Below are positions 7,458 through 16,434 of a stretch of 64,000 bases of DNA, one piece after another. The translations under genes were made by a program, and so were the position numbers. Source of the stretch: Bacillota bacterium (lineage in GTDB: Bacteria > Bacillota > Clostridia > Peptostreptococcales > Anaerovoracaceae); the NCBI GenBank assembly GCA_029101005.1, contig JAQXQE010000010.1:1-64000 (forward strand). The letters are read 5' to 3'. The notes under the pieces were generated by a model, which did not search any database, was not told the DNA's origin, and was given only the letters and a program-made list of their open reading frames with translations. Numbering within the stretch: position 1 is the stretch's first letter; each line of letters starts with the position of its first letter.

Positions 7458-9353
7458 TTATCTCCTTTCCGCAATAACGATGCGGTCTAGTCCCGCAAGA
7501 TCTTTGATTACTGCAACTCTCTTGTAATCACCACTTCTTCGAAGCAGTTCTGATACGGCCATCCCCTGTTCACAGCCAATCTCGAGCGCAAGTATTCCTT
7601 GTGTTTTGATATGTGCACCGGCCTCTGCTGCAATTCTTCTGTAGAAATCAAGACCATCTGCTCCACCGTCGAGCGCAAGTCTTGGCTCGTGCTCCTTTAC
7701 CTCGATGGAGAGTGTCTCAATTACTTCGCTCGGAATGTATGGTGGATTGCTGACAATCACATCATACATTCTTCCCTCGGGAATTGCATTGAAGAGGTCA
7801 CCTATTACGAAGTTGCATCTCTTATCAACGCCGTTCATTCTAGCATTGCCTATCGCAGTGCTCATCGCATCCATATCCACGTCTGCGAGCATCAGCTTCG
7901 CACCCGGAACCTCGTGCGCTATTGTGATGCCGAGCACTCCACTACCTGTGCAGAGATCGAGTACCTCAGGCTCTGTCCATCCCTTGCCGCTAATGAGGCC
8001 GATTACTTGCTCTGCGAGAATCTCTGTATCGAGTCTCGGAATGAGCACACTCGGATTGACCTTGAATGGCAGTCCATAGAACTCCTGCACCTTAGTTATG
8101 TACTGAAGCGGTGTTCCCGTCAGTCTCTTCTGTATAAGTCTTTCGTACTCATGGAAGACATTCTCAGGAAGCATCTCCTTCCTTCTCATCACGATGTCTT
8201 CTCGAGTATAACCTGTTAAGTAGCTGAAAATTATTCTCGCTTCGTTGCGTCCATTCTCTACGAACGCAAGTGTGTCAGCTCCCCAGGAGAGTGCGTGCTC
8301 CACAGTTCCCGGATCGCTGCTGTATCTCTTGCCCTTAGGTCTTCTTGGCTCAAGCTTCTCTATCTTCTCAGGCTCTTCCTTCACTTCTGTCTCGTCTTCA
8401 GTGCTGTTCTTGTCGAGTACGGCCTCAAGAGCTGCGATTGCAACCTCCAGCTGAGAATCGTCAGGCACTGCAGTTGTGAGCTTCTGAAGCATTAGACCCG
8501 GATAACTCAGCACCTTGACTACTACATTGTCACTTCTTCCCGCCCACTTGAGAAGCTCGTAGCTTACTCCTGCGATTACTGGAAGAAGAAGCAGTCTCGA
8601 TGCTATTCTCATTCCGAGGCTTGGCCATCCGAGGAAGGAGAATACGAGCAGTGCGATGATGAACACGAATACCAGGAAGCTTGTTCCACATCTTGGATGA
8701 AGAGTGTAGAAACTCTGTGCATTCGCAGGTGTGAGCTCAAGTCCGTTCTCGAAGCAGTGGATTGTCTTGTGCTCTGCTCCGTGATATCTGAAGAGCGTCA
8801 TAATGTCTGGCATCTTGCGAATAGCCAGTATATACAGAATGAAGAAAAGTATTCTGAGCAATCCCTCGAAGAGATTCAGAATGATTGTATTCTGTGTGAT
8901 GTGCTGCATCCAGTTGATGATAACTGTTGGAGCAATGACGAATACCAGTATTGTTATTATTAGAGCAAGGAATACCGAGAACGTCATCATTATGTTCCAC
9001 GCTGCCTTCGGTCCGATATTCTTATTGACCCACTTCTCAAACTTGCCTGATTCCTCCCAGTACTCGTCCGATGCGTGCTCTTCGAGAATGTCCGCCGAAT
9101 CCATAAGAACCTTCATTCCTGTGATGAGCGATACGAAGAACGCAAACACACCTCTCAGGAGTGGAATCTTCATAACAATAGATTTCCTCGGAATATCTTC
9201 AGTTTTGATATAGATCTCCCCGTCTGGAAGTCTTAATGCAAGCGCCCTCTTCGAAGGACCCTGCATCATAATTCCCTCCATTACCGCCTGTCCACCAATT
9301 GAGGTTGGCACGGCATCCTTAAGGAAAATCTTACTGTAATCTAGCTTGCTCAT
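7458..9353 (-). CDS. prmC: Fusion protein: DUF1385 membrane domain + PrmC release-factor glutamine methyltransferase
   Basis: 631 residues in one uninterrupted frame. Residues 1 to about 310 are a DUF1385 (YqhQ-like) membrane protein: SIGGQAVMEGIMMQGP near the start, several hydrophobic helices (about 120-160, 165-185, 215-260) and FRYHGAEHKTIHCFE. A charged linker (about 310-345, rich in E and K) leads into a full PrmC/HemK methyltransferase: helical N-domain, GTPLQYI, VLDLCTGSGVLGITIA (SAM binding) and the catalytic SNPPYIP motif. PrmC N5-methylates the GGQ glutamine of RF1/RF2. In related clostridia the two genes are usually neighbours, so this looks like gene fusion that places PrmC at the membrane. 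The release-factor gene prfA is not adjacent here. The fusion is read directly; the effect on location is inference. Confidence 0.88.
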   Translation of the reverse strand: MSKLDYSKIFLKDAVPTSIGGQAVMEGIMMQGPSKRALALRLPDGEIYIKTEDIPRKSIVMKIPLLRGVFAFFVSLITGMKVLMDSADILEEHASDEYWEESGKFEKWVNKNIGPKAAWNIMMTFSVFLALIITILVFVIAPTVIINWMQHITQNTIILNLFEGLLRILFFILYILAIRKMPDIMTLFRYHGAEHKTIHCFENGLELTPANAQSFYTLHPRCGTSFLVFVFIIALLVFSFLGWPSLGMRIASRLLLLPVIAGVSYELLKWAGRSDNVVVKVLSYPGLMLQKLTTAVPDDSQLEVAIAALEAVLDKNSTEDETEVKEEPEKIEKLEPRRPKGKRYSSDPGTVEHALSWGADTLAFVENGRNEARIIFSYLTGYTREDIVMRRKEMLPENVFHEYERLIQKRLTGTPLQYITKVQEFYGLPFKVNPSVLIPRLDTEILAEQVIGLISGKGWTEPEVLDLCTGSGVLGITIAHEVPGAKLMLADVDMDAMSTAIGNARMNGVDKRCNFVIGDLFNAIPEGRMYDVIVSNPPYIPSEVIETLSIEVKEHEPRLALDGGADGLDFYRRIAAEAGAHIKTQGILALEIGCEQGMAVSELLRRSGDYKRVAVIKDLAGLDRIVIAERR

Positions 9354-9368
9354 CTGAACCCTCTGTAA

Positions 9369-10610
9369 CTACTGAATTTTCTTTGCTTCGAAAGCGATGA
9401 AGGACTTGTTATCCTTAGTGCTCGAAAGGTCTTCGAGAATCTCCTCCGTTGCAGCCATAACATTCTTGTTAAGCTTTCTTCTGAGATAGTTCATAACAGT
9501 GAACTCCTCAGGTGTGAGCAGAAGATCTTCTCTTCTTGTGCTTGACTTAGCGAGGTCAATAGCAGGGAAAATTCTTCTCTCCGACAACTGTCTGTCGAGG
9601 TGAAGTTCCATATTACCCGTACCCTTGAACTCCTCATAGATTACGTCATCCATTCTGCTACCTGTGTCGACAAGAGCAGTTGCAAGTATTGTTACACTGC
9701 CACCCTCTTCGATATTTCTCGCAGTTCCGAAGAACTTCTTAGGCATATGCAGCGCACTTGGATCCAGACCTCCGGACATTGTTCTTCCGGTAGTGTTCGA
9801 CTCGAGATTGTATGCTCTTGCAAGTCTTGTGATGCTGTCTAGCAGTATCACAACGTCCTTGCCACTCTCCGCCATTCTCTTCGCTCTCTCCATAACCATC
9901 GAAGCAACCTTGATATGGTGAGCTGAGTGCTCATCGAAAGTTGAGTAGATAACTTCTGATCTCTTGAGCGAACGCTTCATATCCGTTACTTCCTCTGGTC
10001 TCTCATCAACAAGAAGTACAATGAGATCGAGATCTGGATACTTCTCCTCAATGCTTGATGCAATCTTCTTGAGAAGCACTGTCTTACCAGCCTTTGGCTG
10101 AGCAACAATCAGGCCTCTTTGTCCACGTCCAATTGGCGCAACGAGATCCATTATTCTAGTCGATAGGTCGATGCTTGAGTGCTCGAGCACGATTCTCTGG
10201 TCAGGGAAAATCGGTGTGAGCGCATCGAAATGCTTCCTTCTTCTCGCAGCGATTGGGCTGTCACCGTTGACCGTCTTCACGAAGATGAGCGCCCCGAAAC
10301 GCTCGTCTCCACGAGGTTTTCTCGTAACGCCTCTAACCTTGTCACCTGTGCGAAGTCCGAACTTGCGAATGAAGGACGAAGGCACGTATATATCCTCATC
10401 TGAAGTGAGGAAATTGTTGAATCTCAGGAAACCGAAGCCACTGTCAGAGATGTCGATAAAGCCCTCTACTTCTGGACGCTCCTCTTCAGACTGAACATCT
10501 TCAATCTCATCGACATCTGCCTCGTCATTCTCAAGCACTGCAACATCCATTGCATCCTGCTCTGCCGCTGCCAGTGATTCTTCCATCATCTTACGTCTTT
10601 CGTCCGCCAT
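9369..10610 (-). CDS. rho: Transcription termination factor Rho
   Basis: 413 residues. Hexameric RNA-dependent ATPase that ends transcription. After an acidic, low-complexity N-terminus (1-48) comes the cold-shock-like RNA-binding domain (GFIDISDSGFGFLRF, about 50-120). The RecA-like motor has Walker A QPKAGKT (171-177), VDERPEEVTDM, Walker B VILLDSITRLARAYN and the Q-loop/R-loop region. The usual N-terminal helical bundle is replaced by the acidic tail. ATG at 10610 follows GGAGG. It lies between the LtaS-like gene and the DUF1385-prmC fusion with short gaps, so these are probably co-transcribed. Confidence 0.96.
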   Translation of the reverse strand: MADERRKMMEESLAAAEQDAMDVAVLENDEADVDEIEDVQSEEERPEVEGFIDISDSGFGFLRFNNFLTSDEDIYVPSSFIRKFGLRTGDKVRGVTRKPRGDERFGALIFVKTVNGDSPIAARRRKHFDALTPIFPDQRIVLEHSSIDLSTRIMDLVAPIGRGQRGLIVAQPKAGKTVLLKKIASSIEEKYPDLDLIVLLVDERPEEVTDMKRSLKRSEVIYSTFDEHSAHHIKVASMVMERAKRMAESGKDVVILLDSITRLARAYNLESNTTGRTMSGGLDPSALHMPKKFFGTARNIEEGGSVTILATALVDTGSRMDDVIYEEFKGTGNMELHLDRQLSERRIFPAIDLAKSSTRREDLLLTPEEFTVMNYLRRKLNKNVMAATEEILEDLSSTKDNKSFIAFEAKKIQ

Positions 10611-10624
10611 AATTCCTCCGTCTT

Positions 10625-12724
10625 TTAGAGCTCCTCGAGTGCGTTGATTGTACTGAGGATTGTATCGTCCTTGGTATCTATCTGAGATACCTGTAACTTG
10701 CTGATATCATCTGGGTCGAGTTCCTCTGTAATTGCGAGGAGTGTTGGGCTCAGATATACAGTCTTGAGAAGCTTGCCCTTGATACTCACGCTTGAATGCT
10801 CAGTGAAGTTCTCGCCTCTCAGATAGTAGTTGTCACCGATTTTTACGATATCAATAACTTTGATTCTCCTATGACCCATTGTCAGGTGAACTGTGCTGTA
10901 CGGATTAACTCCTCCGAATACATAGTTCTTGCCGTAGATCATATCGTATGACAGCGCCTTGTGATATTTCTCGAAGTACGCCGCCTTCTCATTAGCTGTC
11001 TGCTGGTAATCGAAGATAACTCCCTCATGAGCGAAGCCCGCATCCGCAAGCAGAATTGCACCCGCCTCATATGAAGCGATATCTGCATCCTTCTTCTCGA
11101 GTCCGATGTTATCCCAGATTACATATCTTGTCTTATAGAGATCTCCACATGCATACTCTGACTCCTTAACATCGAGAGCAGGAATGTGGTCACCGTAGAT
11201 GAGAAGGATTGTTGGCTCACCCGTAGCTTCAATCTCACCAATCAGATCTCCGATAAAAGTATCCATCTCATGACATTCGTTGAGATAGTACTCGTACTTC
11301 CATTTTGTCGCCTCATCATCGCAGCTAACCGTTGTGTATGGATCCTTGAAAACCTGCTCTGTAGGGTAGCTTCCATGTCCCTCTACTGAGATGATGTGCA
11401 TGAAGTCGCGTCCCTTCGACTGATTCATGATATCCATAATATCGTCAATCATTACAGTATCCTTACACCAGTTGGTTGGAGTCTTCTTGATGTTATTCAT
11501 ATACTCAACCGATGTGTAAGTATTGAAACCGAGGTTCGCATATACTTCGTTTCTGTTATAGAAGAGCGCTCTATGATTATGAAGCGCACTAGTTTCGTAT
11601 CCGTGGTTTTTCAGGATATAACCCATACTCTGGAGTGACTGATTTCTCAGCTTGCCTTTATATGGATACTCTCCCGGTCCGAAGAATCTCGCACTTACGC
11701 CAGTGAGAACCTCGAACTCTGTGTTCGCAGTACCCGCTCCGCATGCTGGAACCGTGAACATACCTGAAGTGTACTTCTCCTGCAGGCTGTTGAATACAGG
11801 CGTTGGATCTTTATCGACCGACACGTGTGTGTAGTCCTGTGCAGTGGTAAAAGACTCCATCTGGAGCACGATTACATTCGGATGCTCCATGTCGTCATCC
11901 TTCTCGTCGAGGAGTGTATCAGTTCCCTTCTTTGTGTATTCCTCGAGGATGTTTGTCATCAGCTCCTCAGAGTAGCTGTCCGGCTTTGAGATTCCCTTAT
12001 TCAGAGAAGTACTGATGAAGCAGTATGGCACGCCATAGTCGTTGTAAGCATAATTCAGGTTACCGAAGAATGTGCTAAGCACGCCTATCTTGATTAAGCC
12101 GAAAGTTGCACCAAGAGTAAGTGCCACGGACAGAGCGATTGCCGTGAGGCTTTTCTTGTACTTAACGTTTGTCCACTTCTCACTTCTGATGAATATGAGA
12201 ATGAGCTGAGCTGCGAGTACTCCAATTGCAATCAATCCGAGCACAATCTGCCACTTTGAGAAGTATGTAGTAACCAGCGTCATTCCATCTCCGAGGTTCT
12301 GCATATCATAGAGAGTGAACGGTGTCATTCTCTTGAGAAGGATTCCTCCGTTAACTATTCCGAGTGCTATCCATACGAGCGATATGATAACCCAGGCGAA
12401 ACGTCTTCTCTTGAAGAGCAACGCAAGTGTCATCGTTGAGAAGATGATTGCAACGTTGTAGAAGAATACTACAGGATGGTGAACGAGGAAGAGAATTCCC
12501 TCGAACGGGCCAATCGTTATTCTCGCAAATTCTTCAATAAACAGGTATATGAAGAATGCATATACTGCCATAAGCAGAATATACTTAGCTTCGTGAAGAT
12601 CTCCGTCGAAATACTTCGGCGTCTTGCGCGGGAACTTCTTCTGGAACCACGCTCCTACTTTGAGGAATTGCTTCTTCACTATATTGAAGACCTTGGTGAA
12701 TATCCCCTTTAGTTTGTCGCGCAT
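10625..12724 (-). CDS. LtaS-like sulfatase-fold phosphoglycerol transferase
   Basis: 699 residues with five predicted transmembrane helices in the first 215 residues, then an extracellular alkaline-phosphatase/sulfatase-type domain. Signature pieces include VIVLQMESF (metal-binding Glu), GAGTANTEFEVLTG (the threonine is the likely nucleophile) and IYGDHIPAL (metal-binding Asp-His). This is the lipoteichoic acid synthase architecture: in that family, glycerol-phosphate from phosphatidylglycerol is transferred outside the membrane. A C-terminal extension of about 100 residues with beta-rich character (NYYLRGENFTEHSSVSIKGKL) is unusual. The gene overlaps the rsmA stop by one base and sits among information-processing genes. 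Whether it builds lipoteichoic acid or decorates another polymer cannot be decided from sequence. Confidence 0.85.
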   Translation of the reverse strand: MRDKLKGIFTKVFNIVKKQFLKVGAWFQKKFPRKTPKYFDGDLHEAKYILLMAVYAFFIYLFIEEFARITIGPFEGILFLVHHPVVFFYNVAIIFSTMTLALLFKRRRFAWVIISLVWIALGIVNGGILLKRMTPFTLYDMQNLGDGMTLVTTYFSKWQIVLGLIAIGVLAAQLILIFIRSEKWTNVKYKKSLTAIALSVALTLGATFGLIKIGVLSTFFGNLNYAYNDYGVPYCFISTSLNKGISKPDSYSEELMTNILEEYTKKGTDTLLDEKDDDMEHPNVIVLQMESFTTAQDYTHVSVDKDPTPVFNSLQEKYTSGMFTVPACGAGTANTEFEVLTGVSARFFGPGEYPYKGKLRNQSLQSMGYILKNHGYETSALHNHRALFYNRNEVYANLGFNTYTSVEYMNNIKKTPTNWCKDTVMIDDIMDIMNQSKGRDFMHIISVEGHGSYPTEQVFKDPYTTVSCDDEATKWKYEYYLNECHEMDTFIGDLIGEIEATGEPTILLIYGDHIPALDVKESEYACGDLYKTRYVIWDNIGLEKKDADIASYEAGAILLADAGFAHEGVIFDYQQTANEKAAYFEKYHKALSYDMIYGKNYVFGGVNPYSTVHLTMGHRRIKVIDIVKIGDNYYLRGENFTEHSSVSIKGKLLKTVYLSPTLLAITEELDPDDISKLQVSQIDTKDDTILSTINALEEL

Positions 12725-13602
12725 TATTTCATTGCCTCCTCGAGAGCTTTGGTAAGCTCTGCAAACTCCTGCATAGTTAGGCTCTCTGCTCTTCTAGTTC
12801 TCTCGATTCCTGCAGAGCAAAGAGCAGCCTCTGCCATATCCTTGTCACAACCCTCAAGAGTTGTGAGTGAGTTGAGCAGAGTCTTTCTTCTTTGTGTGAA
12901 TCCTGCCTTGATTACTTTGAAGAACATATCCACATCATCAAGCTCCACTGGAGCCTCATCGCGGATGTCCATTCTGAGTACTACTGAGTCAACCTTAGGT
13001 GCTGGGTAGAAGCATTCGCTTCCAGCATCAACAACCTTGCTGACCTCTGAATAATAATGAACAGCATAAGTGATTGCACCGGACTGCTTTGTTCCAGGCT
13101 CTGCCATGAGTCTGTCTCCAACTTCCTTCTGCATCATTGCTGTGATACTGTCTGCCTTGATTCCTGTCTCAAGCAGTTTCATGATAATTGGTGTTGTGAT
13201 GTAGTAAGGCAGGTTGCCGACTACTCTTACATCCTTAAGATCATATGCCTTAAGATTCTCTGTAATGATTGTGTCGAGATCTACCTCAAGGATGTCTCCA
13301 TGTATAATCTCAACATTGTCCATTCCAAAGAGCTTAACGTTAAGCAGCTGAACGAGTCTAGCGTCGAGCTCTACAGCAATTACTCTTCCCGCTCTCTCCG
13401 CGAGCTCTGTTGTCAGTGCGCCCTCTCCAGGACCGATCTCAATGACAAGAGAGTCTTCAGTGATGCTGCTGCCCTCTACGATTTCGTAGATTACATTCTC
13501 ATCAATCAGGAAGTTCTGTCCAAGAGCCTTTGATGGTCGTACATGTGAACCTGATGGCTTCCTGCTCTTATTCTTTACTTTAGATTTCTTCTGTTTACCC
13601 AT
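12724..13602 (-). CDS. rsmA: 16S rRNA (adenine-1518/1519-N6) dimethyltransferase
   Basis: 292 residues of the KsgA/Dim1 family, which dimethylates two adenines in helix 45 of 16S rRNA during 30S maturation. Visible motifs are GQNFLIDENVI, VIEIGPGEGALTTELA (SAM site), the catalytic NLPYYITTPI, and the C-terminal substrate domain FTQRRKTLLNSL. A basic N-terminal extension (KKSKVKNKSRKPSG) precedes the core. It overlaps the rnmV gene by 28 bp and the LtaS-like start by 1 bp, so the three are translationally coupled. rnmV-rsmA adjacency is classic in Bacillota. Confidence 0.95.
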   Translation of the reverse strand: MGKQKKSKVKNKSRKPSGSHVRPSKALGQNFLIDENVIYEIVEGSSITEDSLVIEIGPGEGALTTELAERAGRVIAVELDARLVQLLNVKLFGMDNVEIIHGDILEVDLDTIITENLKAYDLKDVRVVGNLPYYITTPIIMKLLETGIKADSITAMMQKEVGDRLMAEPGTKQSGAITYAVHYYSEVSKVVDAGSECFYPAPKVDSVVLRMDIRDEAPVELDDVDMFFKVIKAGFTQRRKTLLNSLTTLEGCDKDMAEAALCSAGIERTRRAESLTMQEFAELTKALEEAMK

Positions 13603-14135
13603 TCGACTGCTTTCTCTACCTCTTCGAGGCTGATTCCATATCCTTTTAACATTCTCAGCATAGCCTTGGCATTACCCATCGCAATTCCAAGCTCTGCTGC
13701 GACGGCCTCTCTTCTCTCGGCTGCTCCATCACAACCACTGAGTCCGAGTCTGACCAAATCCTCTTTAGTTACATTAACCGCTGGCTCTGTGACAACTGTC
13801 TTCACCTTGGCCAGAGCTTCGAGCACCGCTTCTGGTGTCGCATTCTCAATTCCGATATCATCTCCGCGAGTAGCTTCACTTCTTGGAAGATATGCCTGCT
13901 TTGCTTCTGGGAATCTCGCTGTAAGCTTTCGTCTAATCTCTTCTCCTGAGAAGTCCGGGTCTGTGAGAATTATGATTCCCTGATTATTGTATGCACGCTC
14001 GATAAGCGCCCATGTCTCTTTAGTAATTCCGAATCCATGTGTTGCGAGTATCAGTGTATCTACTGCTCTTTCGACAACTGCGATGTCATCTCTACCCTCA
14101 ACAACAATTGCTTCTTTGATTCTAATCTTCTCCAT
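13575..14135 (-). CDS. rnmV: Ribonuclease M5
   Basis: 186 residues. TOPRIM nuclease that matures 5S rRNA. The N-terminal motif IVVEGRDD supplies the catalytic Glu, and ILTDPDFSGEEIR the Asp pair. The C-terminal region (about 100-186) is the family's RNA/protein-binding part. Its start overlaps the preceding DivIC-like gene by 14 bp and its end overlaps rsmA by 28 bp. ATG at 14135. Confidence 0.92.
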   Translation of the reverse strand: MEKIRIKEAIVVEGRDDIAVVERAVDTLILATHGFGITKETWALIERAYNNQGIIILTDPDFSGEEIRRKLTARFPEAKQAYLPRSEATRGDDIGIENATPEAVLEALAKVKTVVTEPAVNVTKEDLVRLGLSGCDGAAERREAVAAELGIAMGNAKAMLRMLKGYGISLEEVEKAVEWVNRRNLK

Positions 14136-14481
14136 TATCTTCCTCTACATCGAAGGTGAATAGTATCTCATCTGGATTGAGAAGTCTGAGCTGCTTTCTC
14201 GCACGCTCCTCAATATAATCCGCATCATCCACATTCTCGAGCAACTTCTCCAGTCTGTCTCTCTCAATCTTGAGCTGCTGTTCCTGTTGCTTGAGTCTGT
14301 GGTTCTCTGCAGTAAGTCTTACAATATTTCTGATATAGGTGAAACTGAAAACCGCAAAGAGTATGACTGCAACAAGCACGATACGCTTCTGCTTCATCGT
14401 CATCTTCTTCCTGCGTTTCTTCTCGACTCTTCTGTCCGCAGGAGCTTTATATCCGCCCTTGCGTCTGCTCTTCTTCTTCAA
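14122..14481 (-). CDS. DivIC/FtsB-type septum formation initiator (TTG start)
   Basis: 119 residues: a very basic cytoplasmic tail (1-32), one transmembrane helix (about 33-50, IVLVAVILFAVFSFTYI), a heptad-type coiled coil (about 55-90, LTAENHRLKQQEQQLKIERDRLEKLL) and the family's C-terminal motif RARKQLRLLNPDEILF. This is the bitopic DivIC/FtsB layout, a division protein that bridges FtsL and FtsQ/DivIB. The only reasonable start is TTG at 14481 with AAGGAG upstream; no in-frame ATG lies between it and the previous stop. Function assigned by architecture. Confidence 0.8.
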   Translation of the reverse strand: MKKKSRRKGGYKAPADRRVEKKRRKKMTMKQKRIVLVAVILFAVFSFTYIRNIVRLTAENHRLKQQEQQLKIERDRLEKLLENVDDADYIEERARKQLRLLNPDEILFTFDVEEDNGED

Positions 14482-14505
14482 CAGTCTGAATCTCCTTATA
14501 TCTGA

Positions 14506-16434
14506 CTAGTAAAGTCCAAGTATTCTTCCAGCGTCTTGATATACACCGTTCTTTCTGATTTCGAAGTGAAGGTGTGGACCAGTACTGTTACCCGTACTTC
14601 CGCACAGAGCAATCAGTTGTCCCTTGTATACCTTGCTTCCCTGTGGAACAAGCAGCTTGGAGTTATGTCCGTATCTTGTCTCATAACCATTGCCGTGGTT
14701 GATGTAGATTACATTTCCATATCCGCCCTGCCATCCCGAAATTGTTACAGTACCTCCATCTGATGCATAGATTGGTGTTCCTGTAGGTGCCGCAAGGTCA
14801 AGACCCTGGTGAGTTCTTCCCCATCTGTAACCTACTCTTGATGTAAGAGTGTAGTTTCTGATAGGCATTCCGAATACTCCTGTAGGAGCAGTCTTAGGTC
14901 TCTTAGCTGTTCCGACAAGGATAATCTTATGCTGTACTTCTGTGATTACTTCGATATCCTTGAGGTTTCTCTTTACTACCTCTCCGTTAATCTTTGTAAC
15001 CTTACCTGTGATTACCTGCTTACCATCGCGACCCTTCTGCTTAACTTCTGTGTCGCCCTTATATAGTTTGTCTGTATTCTCTGTAATCGTCTGGTACTTG
15101 ATGATCTCAGACATTGTTCCATCCTCAACCATCTTTACCTGAATAGGCTCAACCATCTTTCTGATGAGCACCTTATCGCCGACCTCTACACTTCCGACAG
15201 CCTTGTCAGTCTCTGGGTCGAGCACTTCACTTTTCTCTACACTGAATGACTCTGCAATGCTTGAGATTGTCTCGCCATTGTTGACAATGTGATATATGTC
15301 AAAAGAACCACCCTTTAGAGCCATTGTCTTCGCTGCATCTGCAGACTGAACACTTGTCAGCATTACTGTTACAGGCTCGATAGTAATAGGCTCAACAAAG
15401 TCTGCTGAGATGAGCTTCATTCCCTCATCTGGTTTGCTCTGAACTGCCTTTACCGCAACGATTGTTCTGTTTGCTACTGCCTCGCTATCGACGATTGTGC
15501 AGAGCTTGCCACCTTCGTAGATACCATATGCCGGCACCTCGATATCAGTCATATACGCGAGCTTGTTAACTACCGCGTCAGAATTATCTACAGTCTTGTT
15601 AGTCGACGAAACCTGCTTGAATGTGATGTTGTCGTTCGACTTGAACTCGATTGATACATCGTTATTCTTAGAAAGCTGCGCACCAGCTACATCGAGAACG
15701 TCTGTAACATTAGTCTGGTCATCAACGTATCCAAGCACTCTTCCGTTATATGCATATTCGTATACGGTAAAATGGTCGAAGACCAGCAGCATTGCGCAAG
15801 ATATCAGTGTCATCGCAAGAATGCTTGATCCGATTCTCTTTCTCGACAGTCTGTACCTGTTACGCAGGCTTACATACTCGCCGATAAGGCTCTTCGCCAT
15901 ATCGATTATTACAGCATCGCTCTTCTCCTGCCATCTATCGTGTACATCGATGATGCTTGCGAATACATCTCCGAATGCCTCACATGTAAGAAGTACGTCT
16001 CTTCCAAGAGTAATTGGGTGGAAGTAGCCATATTCCTTCTTCTCTTTCTTAGCAGGCTTCTTCTTTGACTTAACAACCTGAGCAGGTTTGAGAATTCCGG
16101 TCTTCTTAACCTCCTCGGCTGCTGCCTCGATTGCTTCCTCGTCAGCCTCCGTGATATTTGCCATATTTGCAACTGCCTCAATTGGCTGTGGCATAAGAGC
16201 CTCATCCCCGAACAGCTCTGCGAAGTCTGACAGTCCTTCAGTCTCTTCTCCTCCGATTGCCTTAAGTATGTCAAAAGTAGACATCTCCATTATGTCTGGT
16301 TCTGCCTTCTCAACTACTTCTTCCGTTACCGCTTCTACAGCAACTGCTTCTGCTTCTTCTTTCTCTTTCTTTGCTTGTTCTTCAAGAAATCTCGCGTACG
16401 CTCTTGCTAGCGCTTGCTTTTTTCTCTCATCCAT
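14506..16434 (-). CDS. Membrane-anchored M23 metallopeptidase with LysM and G5 domains
   Basis: 642 residues from ATG 16434, chosen because GAGGAGG stands before it (the open frame begins at 16518). The first ~220 residues are cytoplasmic, acidic and Glu/Ala-rich. A single transmembrane helix follows (IGSSILAMTLISCAMLLVF), then an extracellular part with a LysM-like segment (YHIVNNGETISSIAESF), a G5 domain (IKYQTITENTDKLYKGDTEV ... ITGKVTKINGEVV) and a C-terminal M23 endopeptidase with HQGLDLA, GNVIYINHGNGYETRYGHNS and HLHFEI zinc/catalytic motifs. It should cleave peptidoglycan cross-bridges at the membrane surface. It is placed next to a DivIC-like gene, which fits a role in division-site wall remodelling. 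It overlaps the upstream DnaD-domain gene by 28 bp. Confidence 0.88.
   Translation of the reverse strand: MDERKKQALARAYARFLEEQAKKEKEEAEAVAVEAVTEEVVEKAEPDIMEMSTFDILKAIGGEETEGLSDFAELFGDEALMPQPIEAVANMANITEADEEAIEAAAEEVKKTGILKPAQVVKSKKKPAKKEKKEYGYFHPITLGRDVLLTCEAFGDVFASIIDVHDRWQEKSDAVIIDMAKSLIGEYVSLRNRYRLSRKRIGSSILAMTLISCAMLLVFDHFTVYEYAYNGRVLGYVDDQTNVTDVLDVAGAQLSKNNDVSIEFKSNDNITFKQVSSTNKTVDNSDAVVNKLAYMTDIEVPAYGIYEGGKLCTIVDSEAVANRTIVAVKAVQSKPDEGMKLISADFVEPITIEPVTVMLTSVQSADAAKTMALKGGSFDIYHIVNNGETISSIAESFSVEKSEVLDPETDKAVGSVEVGDKVLIRKMVEPIQVKMVEDGTMSEIIKYQTITENTDKLYKGDTEVKQKGRDGKQVITGKVTKINGEVVKRNLKDIEVITEVQHKIILVGTAKRPKTAPTGVFGMPIRNYTLTSRVGYRWGRTHQGLDLAAPTGTPIYASDGGTVTISGWQGGYGNVIYINHGNGYETRYGHNSKLLVPQGSKVYKGQLIALCGSTGNSTGPHLHFEIRKNGVYQDAGRILGLY

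Noticed and set aside
5184-8219. Long plus-strand frames (134-206 codons) opposite nfnA, nfnB and prmC
   Set aside because: Antisense shadows; the opposite strands encode complete enzymes with catalytic motifs.
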